Assembly: GCF_050589625.1 (NCBI RefSeq)
Contig: NZ_JBNGOP010000005.1
Span: 1-64,000 of the forward strand
DNA length: 64,000 nucleotides
Source of the DNA: Pelagihabitans sp947500445
GTDB lineage: Bacteria; Bacteroidota; Bacteroidia; Flavobacteriales; Flavobacteriaceae
Direction of reading: 5' to 3'
A program made the position numbers and the translations under genes. Below the pieces are notes generated by a model. It did no database searches and was not told where the DNA came from. It saw only the letters and a list, made by a program, of their open reading frames with translations. Positions 1 to 8,132 of the stretch are shown here, in pieces (position 1 is the first letter of the stretch; every line of letters starts with the position of its first letter).

Positions 1-119
1 AACTACTAACTACTAACTACTAACTACTAACTACTAACTACTAACTACTAACTACTAACTACTAACCACTAACCACTAACCACTAACCACTAACCACTAA
101 CCACTAACCACTAACTACT
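1..119. repeat. Heptanucleotide tandem array (AACTACT/AACCACT)
   Basis: Seventeen in-phase 7-bp units can be counted: nine AACTACT (from base 1), seven AACCACT, and a final AACTACT. The plus strand of the array has no G at all. The array runs off the left edge of the window, so its true length is unknown. It stops two bases before the stop codon (122-124) of the minus-strand molybdopterin subunit gene. There are no spacers, so it is not CRISPR. Heptamer arrays of this kind recall the STRR repeats of cyanobacteria. Confidence 0.97.
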
Positions 120-121
120 CA

Positions 122-2287
122 TTAACCCAGCTGCAACGGCATTTCCCGTAACCGTTTTCCGGTAAGGCGATAAACGGCATTTGCTATTGCGGCTCCTATG
201 GGGCCTAATGGTGGTTCTCCTACGGCTCCCGGGGTGTCGGCTCCTTCAAGAAGTATGATATCTATTTCTTTTGGGGCGTGTTTCATCAAGGCCATCTGGT
301 AGGGTCCGTAAATGGTAGGTTGTAGCTCGCCGTCCTCAACGTACATCCGTTCAAAAAGGCTGGCGCTCATTCCCATAATTATGGCTCCTTCACACTGCGC
401 CCGAACTTGATCAGGGTTGACCACGAGGCCAGGGTCCATGGCACAGGTAACCTTATGCACCTTAATTTCGCCATCTACTATGGAAACCTCCACTACTTGC
501 GCGCAGGGGGTGTTGGCGTCCGTGGAAGCCGCAAATCCCATTGCCCGACCATTTTGCGTTTCGTTTGTCCATTGCGCCTTTTCCGCTGCAGCGGTAATTA
601 CCTTTTTAAGCCTTTCTCCTCGTTCGTCCGTTTGAATATGGTCCAGACGAAATTGGACGGGGTCTTTGTTGGCCTTTACCGATAGCTCGTCCATAAAACT
701 TTCAATAGCGAACGTATTCGCCAATAAGCCCAAACTACGCCACCAGCTGGTCGCAAAAGGAAGTTTTACCCTCCACGAAATCGCTTGATGGTTGGGTATG
801 TTGCCATATTGTATCATTCCGCCCCGCCATGCACCAAGATCAGCTCCCAATATGGGTTCCGCAATACCGGGAACCATAGGGGAACCAAAAGCGACATCAC
901 CACTGCTTACATTGTGTTCGAATGCCTCAATGGAACCATTGCTGTTCAATTTTGCTTTTAAAACATGGTGTGTTGGCGGACGAAAGGTATCGTTTTGAAA
1001 CTCCTCCTTACGGCTAAAGAAACACTTTACGGGCTTTCCTACCGCTTTGGAAAGTACGGCCGCTTGAATACCATTGGGCGTGTGCAGTCTTCTCCCGAAC
1101 CCACCGCCTAAAAAGGTCGGTACGATGTTTACGTTCTCTGCATCAAGGTCAAGTCGCTCGGCAATTTCATCACGGGTAATTTTCACCACTTGGGTCGACA
1201 TGATAATGGAGGCCTTGTCGGCCTCAACGTGGGCCAATGCCCCATTGGGTTCTAACTGTGCATGTGCCCCGATCGGACTTTTATACTCTGAAACAATGGT
1301 GGTTTCGGCATCCGAAATAAGGTCTTCCACAGCTCCTTCCTTTTGTATCACGAAAGGTGTTCCCTTTCCCACGGCGATCATGGCTTCGATATCGGCGGTC
1401 TGTACCGTAGTATCCACTTTCCAATTGACCGTTATGGCATTTTTGGCATTTTCAGCTTCCTGTTGAGAGGTGGCGACTACCCCTACAAAGTCGGGTTCGG
1501 TAACTATTTTTACCACACCCGGCATCTGTTCCGCTTTTGAAGTATCGGCCCCGGAAAAGGTCGCGCCGATAGTGCTGGCCCGAACAACGGAACCGTATAG
1601 CATATCGGGCAAAACGGCGTCCATGCCGAACAATGGGGCTCCAAAAACCTTGTCCTTTAAATCTACTCGTGGTATGGGTTTTCCAATATACCGAAAGGCC
1701 TTGCCCGTCTTTAGCGGCGGGGTGTCCGGGACATCCCATTCTTGTACTCCCTCCGCAATTTCCGAATAGGTCATCGATTGTTCCCCGATGGTAATGCTGC
1801 CATTGGATACGACGGGTTGTACATCTCCCGCATCCATTTTTTTAATGGCCTCGTTTTCGAGCATTTTACGCATGGTGGCCGCAAGTTCCCTCAAGGGGAC
1901 CCATAGGGCGGAAATGGAAGTGCTGCCCCCAGTGGCAAAACCATCCATGTTTCCGGAAGCCGATTGGGCATGGACCACCTGTATACGTTCCATTGCAACC
2001 TCTAGTTCTTCCGCTACCATTTGGGCAAGGCCCGTGAACGTTCCCTGCCCCATTTCCACTTTAGGGCTATGCAGGACAATGGTATTGTTTTTGGTAATCT
2101 CGAACCAAATGATCGGGGTTTTGGTATTGCCCATATACGGCGTATCCGCAGTGTTCACCAGTCCCGCTATTTTACGGCGTATGGGACTTCGAAACAGATA
2201 GGTGCCTACGGCTAGTACTCCCAATGTTCCCAGCCCACCGCGGACAAGAAATTTACGACGCGATACTTTTTTCTTTTCAGTAGCCAT
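122..2287 (-). CDS. Xanthine dehydrogenase-family molybdopterin-binding subunit (IorB-like)
   Basis: 721 aa, large subunit of a molybdenum hydroxylase of the isoquinoline 1-oxidoreductase / aldehyde oxidase type, which hydroxylates N-heterocycles or oxidises aldehydes with water as oxygen donor. The N-terminus has a twin-arginine signal (SRRKFL, then a hydrophobic stretch at about residues 10-30), so the folded enzyme should be exported to the periplasm by Tat. Cofactor-binding landmarks include GGGFGRRL near the middle and the C-terminal GAVGEPPLGP segment carrying the conserved glutamate of the family. The start codon overlaps the stop of the 2Fe-2S subunit by one base (TAATG), so the two are translationally coupled. 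The real substrate cannot be told from the sequence. Confidence 0.93.
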   Translation of the reverse strand: MATEKKKVSRRKFLVRGGLGTLGVLAVGTYLFRSPIRRKIAGLVNTADTPYMGNTKTPIIWFEITKNNTIVLHSPKVEMGQGTFTGLAQMVAEELEVAMERIQVVHAQSASGNMDGFATGGSTSISALWVPLRELAATMRKMLENEAIKKMDAGDVQPVVSNGSITIGEQSMTYSEIAEGVQEWDVPDTPPLKTGKAFRYIGKPIPRVDLKDKVFGAPLFGMDAVLPDMLYGSVVRASTIGATFSGADTSKAEQMPGVVKIVTEPDFVGVVATSQQEAENAKNAITVNWKVDTTVQTADIEAMIAVGKGTPFVIQKEGAVEDLISDAETTIVSEYKSPIGAHAQLEPNGALAHVEADKASIIMSTQVVKITRDEIAERLDLDAENVNIVPTFLGGGFGRRLHTPNGIQAAVLSKAVGKPVKCFFSRKEEFQNDTFRPPTHHVLKAKLNSNGSIEAFEHNVSSGDVAFGSPMVPGIAEPILGADLGAWRGGMIQYGNIPNHQAISWRVKLPFATSWWRSLGLLANTFAIESFMDELSVKANKDPVQFRLDHIQTDERGERLKKVITAAAEKAQWTNETQNGRAMGFAASTDANTPCAQVVEVSIVDGEIKVHKVTCAMDPGLVVNPDQVRAQCEGAIIMGMSASLFERMYVEDGELQPTIYGPYQMALMKHAPKEIDIILLEGADTPGAVGEPPLGPIGAAIANAVYRLTGKRLREMPLQLG

Positions 2288-2772
2288 TATGTTATGGGTT
2301 TTTCGGTGGATTCCTGTTGAATTTCGGCCGCTCTATGAATGGCTTTTCGCATACGATAATAGGTAGCGCAACGGCAAACATTTACTATGTTGTTATCGAT
2401 ATCCGTATCGGTGGGTCGCGGTATTTTTTTTAACAACGCCGCGGTAGCCATCATAAATCCAGGTTGGCAGTAACCGCATTGCGGCACAACCTCTTCGATC
2501 CACGCCTGTTGTACGGGATGCGGGTTTTCAGGGCTGCCCAATCCTTCTATGGTCGTTATCTGTTTGTCCCTTGCAAATTTTACGGGATAGGAGCAGGACC
2601 GGACCGCTTCCCCGTCCACATGCAAGGTACAGGCCCCGCAGGCTGCCTTGCCACATCCGAATTTTGTACCCTTTAGTTCCAAAAGGTCCCGAACCACCCA
2701 AAGCAAAGGGGTGTTTTCATCGGGAACATCGACCGTTTTTAATATACCGTTTACATGAAGTGAAATTGTCAT
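2287..2772 (-). CDS. (2Fe-2S)-binding subunit of molybdenum hydroxylase (IorA-like)
   Basis: 161 aa small electron-transfer subunit. A plant-type ferredoxin domain fills residues 1-75 with the cysteine pattern FGCGKAACGACTLH and a fourth Cys in RSCSYP. A second all-helical 2Fe-2S domain follows, with QCGYCQPG and VCRCATY. Length and the two-cluster layout are normal for the family. It has no signal peptide of its own and presumably rides out with the Tat-tagged large subunit encoded next. It passes electrons from the molybdenum centre towards the c-type cytochrome encoded 14 bp upstream in the same operon. Confidence 0.94.
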   Translation of the reverse strand: MTISLHVNGILKTVDVPDENTPLLWVVRDLLELKGTKFGCGKAACGACTLHVDGEAVRSCSYPVKFARDKQITTIEGLGSPENPHPVQQAWIEEVVPQCGYCQPGFMMATAALLKKIPRPTDTDIDNNIVNVCRCATYYRMRKAIHRAAEIQQESTEKPIT

Positions 2773-2786
2773 AGTCTTTTATATTG

Positions 2787-3395
2787 TTATTCGGATGGGA
2801 TAATATGGCCTTGGTGGAACCAAGCTTTTACTGCGGCGATATACTCTTCTTTTGGAACAGGGGGCGGTGTTCTGGGGTTTCCATCGGCATCTACTCCCGG
2901 TTTCCAGGCCCACAGTACAAGTTCATGCTCCGTTAAGTGGTGCATTGTTTCTTCCGGACTTCGGCCGCCATTCCGTTCGGGGTCCATCATCGAGGTAGCG
3001 ATTTCCGTGCGGCTCAAGCCCTCCCATTGCATCGATGCCGGAGCTAAGGACCATTCCGGAGCGCCGGGTACCCCCGAATAGGGATTGTTCTCCGATTGAT
3101 GACAAGTTGCGCAGTTGGTGGCTTCAAAACCAGTATTGTTCGGTCCTCCCGCAATACCAAAATGATGGGGATGGCCGTCAGCTCCCTGTTTGGGTATGCC
3201 ATCGTTAGGGTGGCAGTTTACGCAACGTTCGTGTGTCAACACCTGCATCATTTTATCGAACGGTTCATTGTCGGTTACCGTAAGATTGGCATCCGGTTTC
3301 GGTACGTAGGTGGATGAAACGGTATTGGAAAACACGACCACTATTCCCAGGGCGAGCGCGCACAAAAGGAAAAGGGGAGGAAAGAATTTTTTCAT
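2787..3395 (-). CDS. Cytochrome c-like protein with two CxxCH motifs
   Basis: 202 aa from the ATG at 3395 (a GTG 42 bases upstream would lengthen it, but the signal peptide starts at MKKFFPP). One hydrophobic N-terminal signal/anchor is followed by two covalent haem-binding motifs, CVNCH and CATCH, about 35 residues apart, so a periplasmic di-haem or two-site cytochrome is predicted. First gene of a three-gene operon with the 2Fe-2S and molybdopterin subunits. Inference: it is the electron acceptor that couples the periplasmic hydroxylase to the respiratory chain. Proteins of this kind commonly accompany IorAB-type enzymes. Confidence 0.85.
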   Translation of the reverse strand: MKKFFPPLFLLCALALGIVVVFSNTVSSTYVPKPDANLTVTDNEPFDKMMQVLTHERCVNCHPNDGIPKQGADGHPHHFGIAGGPNNTGFEATNCATCHQSENNPYSGVPGAPEWSLAPASMQWEGLSRTEIATSMMDPERNGGRSPEETMHHLTEHELVLWAWKPGVDADGNPRTPPPVPKEEYIAAVKAWFHQGHIIPSE

Positions 3396-3961
3396 TAAGG
3401 ATGGGTTCAAGCGTTTGTTGACTACTGATTTTTTCACTCCAAGTTGGGCAGCGACCCCGTTTTAGGAAATGACAAGGGCAGTACCACTGATCGTATGCTT
3501 CTTTTGTCCCAAAATGGAGCACTACCAAAGCGGTCCGTTAAAAAGGGTGCAATGTCCACTTTGGCAGCATTTTCTATTGGCTGTTAAAAGGTTATGCACA
3601 TTTCTTAAAATTAGGAAAGTTTAGGGAAGGATACAAGGGTGTTCGCCATAGTCACGTTGAACCCGCCCTTATTTTATGGTTTAGGGTCAAAAAGAAGGTT
3701 TTTGTGGCGTGTTGAAATCGTTTTTCGGCTTCAGGGCCAGCAATGCTAAGGGTGTTCGGAAACCTGAACGATACCGATTATCTAGCAAAATGAGACCTCT
3801 ACGCCTAGGAGGTGAATAAAAGAACGGTGAAAGACGCCTTCATTGTTAAGTACTTCGTTAACTAATTTTCGGTCGGTACTCTAGGTTTTTCAATCTGTTC
3901 TTTAATTTTGTACTTCCGATTTAGGCATTGTTTTTGTTTTTGGAAAAGAAATGTTGGTATT
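3396..3961. other. Long intergenic region between divergent genes
   Basis: About 560 bp between the cytochrome gene (minus) and the amidase (plus). I see no convincing gene on either strand: the open frames here are short and unlike their neighbours. The end nearest the amidase holds a -7-like hexamer (described separately). The rest is unexplained sequence without obvious repeats. Confidence 0.6.
3903..3910 (+). promoter_or_regulatory. Possible -7 element for the amidase gene
   Basis: TAATTTTG fits the Bacteroidota TAnnTTTG -7 consensus and lies 52 bases before the amidase ATG. No good TTTG is seen at the expected distance upstream, so the assignment is tentative. Confidence 0.3.
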
Positions 3962-5029
3962 ATGGTTGTTAAATTAAGGGTATACAGGGTCCTTTTAGCG
4001 GTAATTACGATTTGTGTTTGGCCCAGTGCGTTCGGTCAAGATTCGTTGATTACCGTAACTGCGGAAAAAGGTGACGGTATTTTGTCGTTGTTGCGAAAGC
4101 AAGGGGCCGATCCCTATGAAATATACGATGACTTTATTGCGATGAACGTGGACAATTTACGCGATAGTGTCCAATTATATGCCGGGCGCGACTATAAGAT
4201 ACCCCCGTTTAGGGTAGATACGGTGGCGGTAGTCGATAGTATCGCCAAAACGTCCAAAGCAATAAAAAAAATAACCGGAAAAGAGTTTGCCATTTTTGGA
4301 TCGGAACACGCTTCGGTACTTGTTAAAAGTGAAAAACTAAAGGATGCGGTGTATTATCTGGTGTCGGGCCACGGAGGTCCGGATCCTGGCGCTATGGCCA
4401 ATTATGGAGGTACCCAGATCGCCGAAGACGAATACGCTTATGATATTACGCTGCGTTTGGCCAAGGAACTGCTGGCGCATAGCGCAACGGTTTATGTCAT
4501 TATAAGGGACGAGAATGATGGTATCCGGGACGATAGTATCTTAAAGATAGATCATGATGAGGTCGCTTATGGAGGCAAGACCATTCCACTGAACCAAACG
4601 GCACGTTTGAAACAACGGGTGGACATCGTTAACGAACTGCACCGTAAAAATCGCGGTAAATTTCAACGCTTGATCGTTACCCATATCGATAGCCGTAGTA
4701 AAGGCCAAAACATCGACGTGTTCTTTTATCACCACGAAAAGAGCAAGAATGGCAAAAAATTGGCCGAGAGCATTCATACTACCTTTCAAAAAAAGTACAA
4801 GAAGTATCAACCCAATCGAAAATATACCGGCACTTTTAAGGACAGGACCTCTTTATACCTCGTTAAAAAAACACACCCGGCCATGACCTTTATCGAGTTG
4901 GGAAACATCAAGAACAAAAAGGACCAACGCCGTATTTTAAATGTCGATAACCGACAGGCCCTGGCAAAGTGGATCGCGGAAGGGGTTTTGTTGGATTATG
5001 AAGGCGGTGAAATAGGGCACATCCGCTAA
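3962..5029 (+). CDS. N-acetylmuramoyl-L-alanine amidase (Amidase_3)
   Basis: 355 aa zinc amidase that cleaves the lactyl-amide bond between the glycan strand and stem peptide of peptidoglycan. A signal peptide ends at about SAFGQ (residue 26). Residues about 28-85 look like a LysM-type wall-binding segment, ending YKIPPF. The catalytic domain begins with HGGPDPGA (His137 as first zinc ligand) and carries THID further on and TFIELGN near the end, with Glu312 in the catalytic glutamate position. The ATG at 3962 was chosen because the signal peptide starts there; an upstream TTG would add 18 unlikely residues. Stands alone, transcribed divergently from the hydroxylase operon. Confidence 0.9.
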   Translation: MVVKLRVYRVLLAVITICVWPSAFGQDSLITVTAEKGDGILSLLRKQGADPYEIYDDFIAMNVDNLRDSVQLYAGRDYKIPPFRVDTVAVVDSIAKTSKAIKKITGKEFAIFGSEHASVLVKSEKLKDAVYYLVSGHGGPDPGAMANYGGTQIAEDEYAYDITLRLAKELLAHSATVYVIIRDENDGIRDDSILKIDHDEVAYGGKTIPLNQTARLKQRVDIVNELHRKNRGKFQRLIVTHIDSRSKGQNIDVFFYHHEKSKNGKKLAESIHTTFQKKYKKYQPNRKYTGTFKDRTSLYLVKKTHPAMTFIELGNIKNKKDQRRILNVDNRQALAKWIAEGVLLDYEGGEIGHIR

Positions 5030-5134
5030 TATTTTTCTTTTGCTAGTGTCCCCGTATCTTTCAGTACCGGTAAACACACCTTTTTTCGCCTACCCAAAAA
5101 ATCACTGGTTTTTATTTGCGTAGTTTAACATCAG

Positions 5135-5143
5135 AAATGGTAT
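5135..5143 (+). repeat. AAATGGTAT repeat copy
   Basis: One copy of the dispersed 9-mer described under findings, in the context ACATCAGAAATGGTATA. The same context, with one change, recurs at 29580-29597. Lies between the amidase and the WYL regulator. Confidence 0.6.
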
Positions 5144-5254
5144 AATATAACAATCTTGTTTTCCTGCCTTTTCCGTATCGAAACACGGAGTGCGCTAAGC
5201 GCTTATATGAAATCTAAAAAGGGCAACGACAGAAGAACTCAAAAAAACAGCGAC

Positions 5255-5941
5255 ATGAAACGCCTTCACCGCCTGACCGCTATTTTGACGGGGTTACAGG
5301 CAAAATCATCATTAAAGGCCAAAGAGATGGCGGCCCATTTTCAAGTCAGTACCCGAACTATTTATAGGGATATAGCCGCGCTTTCGGCTGCGGGTGTGCC
5401 CATTGGGCTTGAGAACGAGTACGGCTATTTTCTTGTCGACGGGTACCAATTGCCCCCGGTCATGTTTACGGAACAAGAGGCCCGGGCTTTACTCACGGCG
5501 CAGAAGATTATAGCGCAAAACAATGACAGCTCCATTATTGCCGCTTATGGTTCGGCCATGCAGAAAGTATTGGCCATTTTGCGAAAACCACAGCGCAACG
5601 ATTTGGAAATGCTGGAAAGCAGGTTGCGACCTTCCACTAATAAAAATACGGAAAAAACCAGTGATTCCGTTACGCTGATACAAGGTGCCATAACCCAACG
5701 GCAGGTACTGCTGCTCCAGTATCGTTCGGGTTCCAAAGGGGAGGTCACCGAGCGTTCGGTAGCGCCAATGGCCATTTATTTCACCCAGGACCATTGGGTA
5801 ATGGTCGGCCATTGTCGTCTAAGAAAGGCGATGCGGGAATTTCGAACGGATCGAATGCTATTCGTTGCCGTGACCGAGGATACCTTTCCGCCCAACCAAT
5901 TTCGACTTTCCGATTATTTCGAAAAAAATAACGGTTTCTGA
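5255..5941 (+). CDS. YafY-type HTH/WYL-domain transcriptional regulator
   Basis: 228 aa. Residues 1-60 form a DeoR-like winged helix (LKAKEMAAHFQVSTRTIYRD) and roughly 130-205 a WYL domain (VLLLQYRSGSKGE, then the HWVMVGHCRLRK region), the standard layout of YafY-type repressors that sense small ligands. The ATG at 5255 (MKRLHRL) was preferred over an upstream start that would add 33 basic, low-complexity residues. A dyad GACA-N6-TGTC follows 10 bp after the stop. The natural target is the small ABM-like gene at 6241, but a repeat element now lies between them. Confidence 0.88.
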   Translation: MKRLHRLTAILTGLQAKSSLKAKEMAAHFQVSTRTIYRDIAALSAAGVPIGLENEYGYFLVDGYQLPPVMFTEQEARALLTAQKIIAQNNDSSIIAAYGSAMQKVLAILRKPQRNDLEMLESRLRPSTNKNTEKTSDSVTLIQGAITQRQVLLLQYRSGSKGEVTERSVAPMAIYFTQDHWVMVGHCRLRKAMREFRTDRMLFVAVTEDTFPPNQFRLSDYFEKNNGF

Positions 5942-5950
5942 AAATAGCGC

Positions 5951-5964
5951 GACATAGGGTTGTC
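5951..5964. promoter_or_regulatory. Candidate operator dyad GACA-N6-TGTC
   Basis: GACATAGGGTTGTC lies just after the WYL regulator stop and 37 bases before a short ATG frame at 6001. Position and symmetry suit an operator for the adjacent regulator; this is inference from layout only. Confidence 0.35.
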
Positions 5965-6031
5965 ATAACCGGGTGTTAGTTTTGTCTCAAATTGAACAAG
6001 ATGAAACAAATGATAACCGGTGCCATGCTAT

Positions 6032-6208
6032 TTTAACCCGGTTTATGTATTAGAACTTCGTCATGAGAATCGAAAATATAATAAAACCGGATGTTTTCCG
6101 GGTTTGGGCATAGCCCCGCTACGGTCAAGCTCGAAAACATAGTGAAACGCCCGGTTTTGAAGTAGTTTCGGGTCGTAATAGATTTTCTAATGCATAAAAC
6201 GGGTTTAA
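6032..6208. repeat. Inverted-repeat element, possible MITE or structured RNA
   Basis: The 24-bp ends 6032-6055 and 6185-6208 are inverted copies with 21 matches (key words AACCCGGTTTATG and CATAAAACGGGTT). Inside, 6071-6095 and 6145-6170 also pair imperfectly around an AAAACCGG core, so the whole 177 bp could fold into a long hairpin. A short frame starting ATGAAACAAATG at 6001 is cut off by a TAA (6034-6036) exactly where the element starts. There is no coding capacity inside. Confidence 0.65.
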
Positions 6209-6240
6209 CAACCATAGTTGGCGCACAAACCCTAAAAACG

Positions 6241-6549
6241 ATGAAGCAGAACAGTTGTATCGAAGTGGTGACCTTTAAAGGAAAACCAACATTGACTATC
6301 GACGAAGTACGAACGGCCCTCTTGCGTACAACGCCCTACCTAAAGCAATTTGATGGTTTCCTATCCAGAACGATTTCGGTAAATGAAAAAGGCGATTTTT
6401 TAGATGTGGTCCGTTGGGAAGATATGGAAAAGGCAAAAAGAGCGGCGGCAAGTTTGCCCCAAAACGGGGAATTGATGAAACTGATGGAGGTCATCGACTT
6501 TAACTCCGTAAAAATGGAGCACTACACCGTTTTCTCCGATGCACCTTAA
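6241..6549 (+). CDS. Small ABM-like (ferredoxin-fold) protein
   Basis: 102 aa, soluble, no signal peptide. The pattern of a beta strand (CIEVVTFKGKP), a helix with LLRTTPYLKQFDGFLSRTIS, then FLDVVRWEDMEKAKRAAASL resembles the dimeric alpha/beta-barrel fold of antibiotic-biosynthesis-monooxygenase-like proteins. Many of these are small stress or heme-related proteins without proven activity. The ATG at 6241 was chosen because the upstream start would sit inside the inverted-repeat element. It lies downstream of the WYL regulator and is a plausible regulated target. Function unknown; family assignment moderate. Confidence 0.65.
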   Translation: MKQNSCIEVVTFKGKPTLTIDEVRTALLRTTPYLKQFDGFLSRTISVNEKGDFLDVVRWEDMEKAKRAAASLPQNGELMKLMEVIDFNSVKMEHYTVFSDAP

Positions 6550-6607
6550 AAATACGATAAGATGAAGGGTATTCCATTTTAAAGTGATAATGGTGGTACG
6601 CCCTTTG

Positions 6608-7312
6608 TTAGGGCACTATTTTACGCCTGTAGTAATCTAGCAGTTGTTCAGGGCCCGCCCCTAGGAAGTTTTTTAGGTGTATGACGCCAAAGTGGTACTG
6701 CAAAACAACTTCTCCCTTTTCTTTATAGCGCCTTGCCGATGTTTTTACGTGATAGGGAAGAATGGTGAAAGGGGCCAACCCGTAAAGCCGGGAGATGTAT
6801 TCGTTGTCTTCATATACCACGTACCGTTCATTGAATCCGCCAGAGGCTTCGAACAGGTCCCGGTCAATGAACAGGGATTGATCTCCGCCCCTGCAGAGTT
6901 TTACGTTGATACGGGTGAACCAGGCAAAAAACTGAAGAAATCGGCTATTGCTATCAAACTTCATTTGAAAGCACCCAACGCGTTTGTTTTTCCGGTAGGC
7001 TTCTATGATACGGGAATCGAATCCTATGGGAGGTAAGGTGTCCACATGAAGAAAATAAAAAATGGTCCCACGCGCCATGGAAGCCCCTAAATTCAATTGT
7101 TTGGAGCGTCCTCTTTCCGAAAAAATCACCGTGGCGCCCATTTCTTCGGCAATTTCAGCAGTACTATCGGTACTGCCCCCGTCGATGACCAGGGTTTCCA
7201 AAATAATATTGGAATCGCCGTACCGTTTTAAGTACGTTAAGGTACTCCCGATATGTTCCGCTTCGTTCAGAACGGGAATGATAATGCTTATGTTCGGGCT
7301 ATTCGGCTTCAT
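6608..7312 (-). CDS. Family 2 glycosyltransferase, arsenosugar type (TIGR04283)
   Basis: 234 aa GT-A fold glycosyltransferase. The N-terminus ISIIIPVLNEAEHI, the LVIDGGSTDST loop and FYFLHVDT (the DxD-like metal/nucleotide-sugar site) are typical of GT2. The family is named by NCBI for its place in arsenosugar clusters. It should transfer a sugar or polyol from a nucleotide donor, but donor and acceptor are not shown by the sequence. The start overlaps the end of the DUF547 gene by 14 bp, and it is the last gene of a minus-strand run that includes arsM. No signal peptide or membrane segment. Confidence 0.88.
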   Translation of the reverse strand: MKPNSPNISIIIPVLNEAEHIGSTLTYLKRYGDSNIILETLVIDGGSTDSTAEIAEEMGATVIFSERGRSKQLNLGASMARGTIFYFLHVDTLPPIGFDSRIIEAYRKNKRVGCFQMKFDSNSRFLQFFAWFTRINVKLCRGGDQSLFIDRDLFEASGGFNERYVVYEDNEYISRLYGLAPFTILPYHVKTSARRYKEKGEVVLQYHFGVIHLKNFLGAGPEQLLDYYRRKIVP

Positions 7313-8024
7313 TAAGGCTCCAGTCGTACTTTTTATAGTTTATGGCGGCATTACCATCGATGGGCGTGTTTGCGTATTGGTTGATGTATTGCCGCAAGGA
7401 ACTTTTCTTGGTAAAATCTTTTTTGAACCACTTGAAAATTTGGGATAGCGATGCCCTATCTTTTGCGATCGTATTGCGTTTTGGATCGTTAATAAATTCC
7501 CGGGCCGTTCGTTCCAGTTGTTGTTCCATTTGATCGGCCGTGAAGGCAACGTTCTTTAGTTTTGGGCAGGAATAAGAAGCACAGTTGATAGCAAAATGGA
7601 TACGGGGCTCCTTCATTTTTCGCAAAACCTTATGTTCAATATGTCCCAAGGAAAAATAATCGCTCCCTATTTTTACAAAATCCTTGCTCCAAGGTCGGGA
7701 AATGTCCTTGATACTGTTGGTAGGGTAGTGGTTCAATATTAATTGGACCGTGGCAGCATTGTAGAGGTTGATGTAATAGGCCAACTTCTCCTGTTTGTCA
7801 GCGGTTTCGGCAATCGGGTGGTCACCCAGGAAGGTCAGGTATTCTTTTAGCTTTGTCTCATCTTCCTTGAAACGGCCGTAGTCTACATTGCCGTCATCGT
7901 CTACATATTTTTGCAACAATTCGTTCCATAAGGCGTGATCGACACTGGAATAGGTAGGTACATTTTGTGCAGGGCCGGACGCCGAGCAGGTGAATAAAAA
8001 AAGTAATAGCGCTATGTATTGCAT
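7299..8024 (-). CDS. DUF547 domain protein, exported
   Basis: 241 aa from the ATG at 8024, where a signal peptide begins (MQYIALLLFLFTCSASG). An alternative upstream start would put 28 residues before it. The rest matches DUF547: LAYYINLYNAATVQLIL, then RIHFAINCASYSCPKL, whose invariant Cys and Asn resemble a transglutaminase-like fold. DUF547 genes recur in flavobacterial arsenosugar clusters between arsM and the TIGR04283 glycosyltransferase, as here. The biochemical role is unknown. Confidence 0.87.
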   Translation of the reverse strand: MQYIALLLFLFTCSASGPAQNVPTYSSVDHALWNELLQKYVDDDGNVDYGRFKEDETKLKEYLTFLGDHPIAETADKQEKLAYYINLYNAATVQLILNHYPTNSIKDISRPWSKDFVKIGSDYFSLGHIEHKVLRKMKEPRIHFAINCASYSCPKLKNVAFTADQMEQQLERTAREFINDPKRNTIAKDRASLSQIFKWFKKDFTKKSSLRQYINQYANTPIDGNAAINYKKYDWSLNEAE

Positions 8025-8132
8025 CGCTTTTGTTTGGGAGAACTGTATATATAGTAGCAAGTAAAGCGGAAACCTTACAAAATGGCACCGTTCAAACGAC
8101 GGTGCCATGTGTGATTTAAATGTGGTGCCGTG

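Noticed and set aside
1..119. CRISPR array
   Set aside because: The repeats are contiguous 7-mers with no spacers, and no cas gene is in the window; the same holds for 9370-9530.
6570..6600. ATTCCATTTT...AATGGTGGTAC as a repeat copy
   Set aside because: Both arms differ from the core by more than one base.
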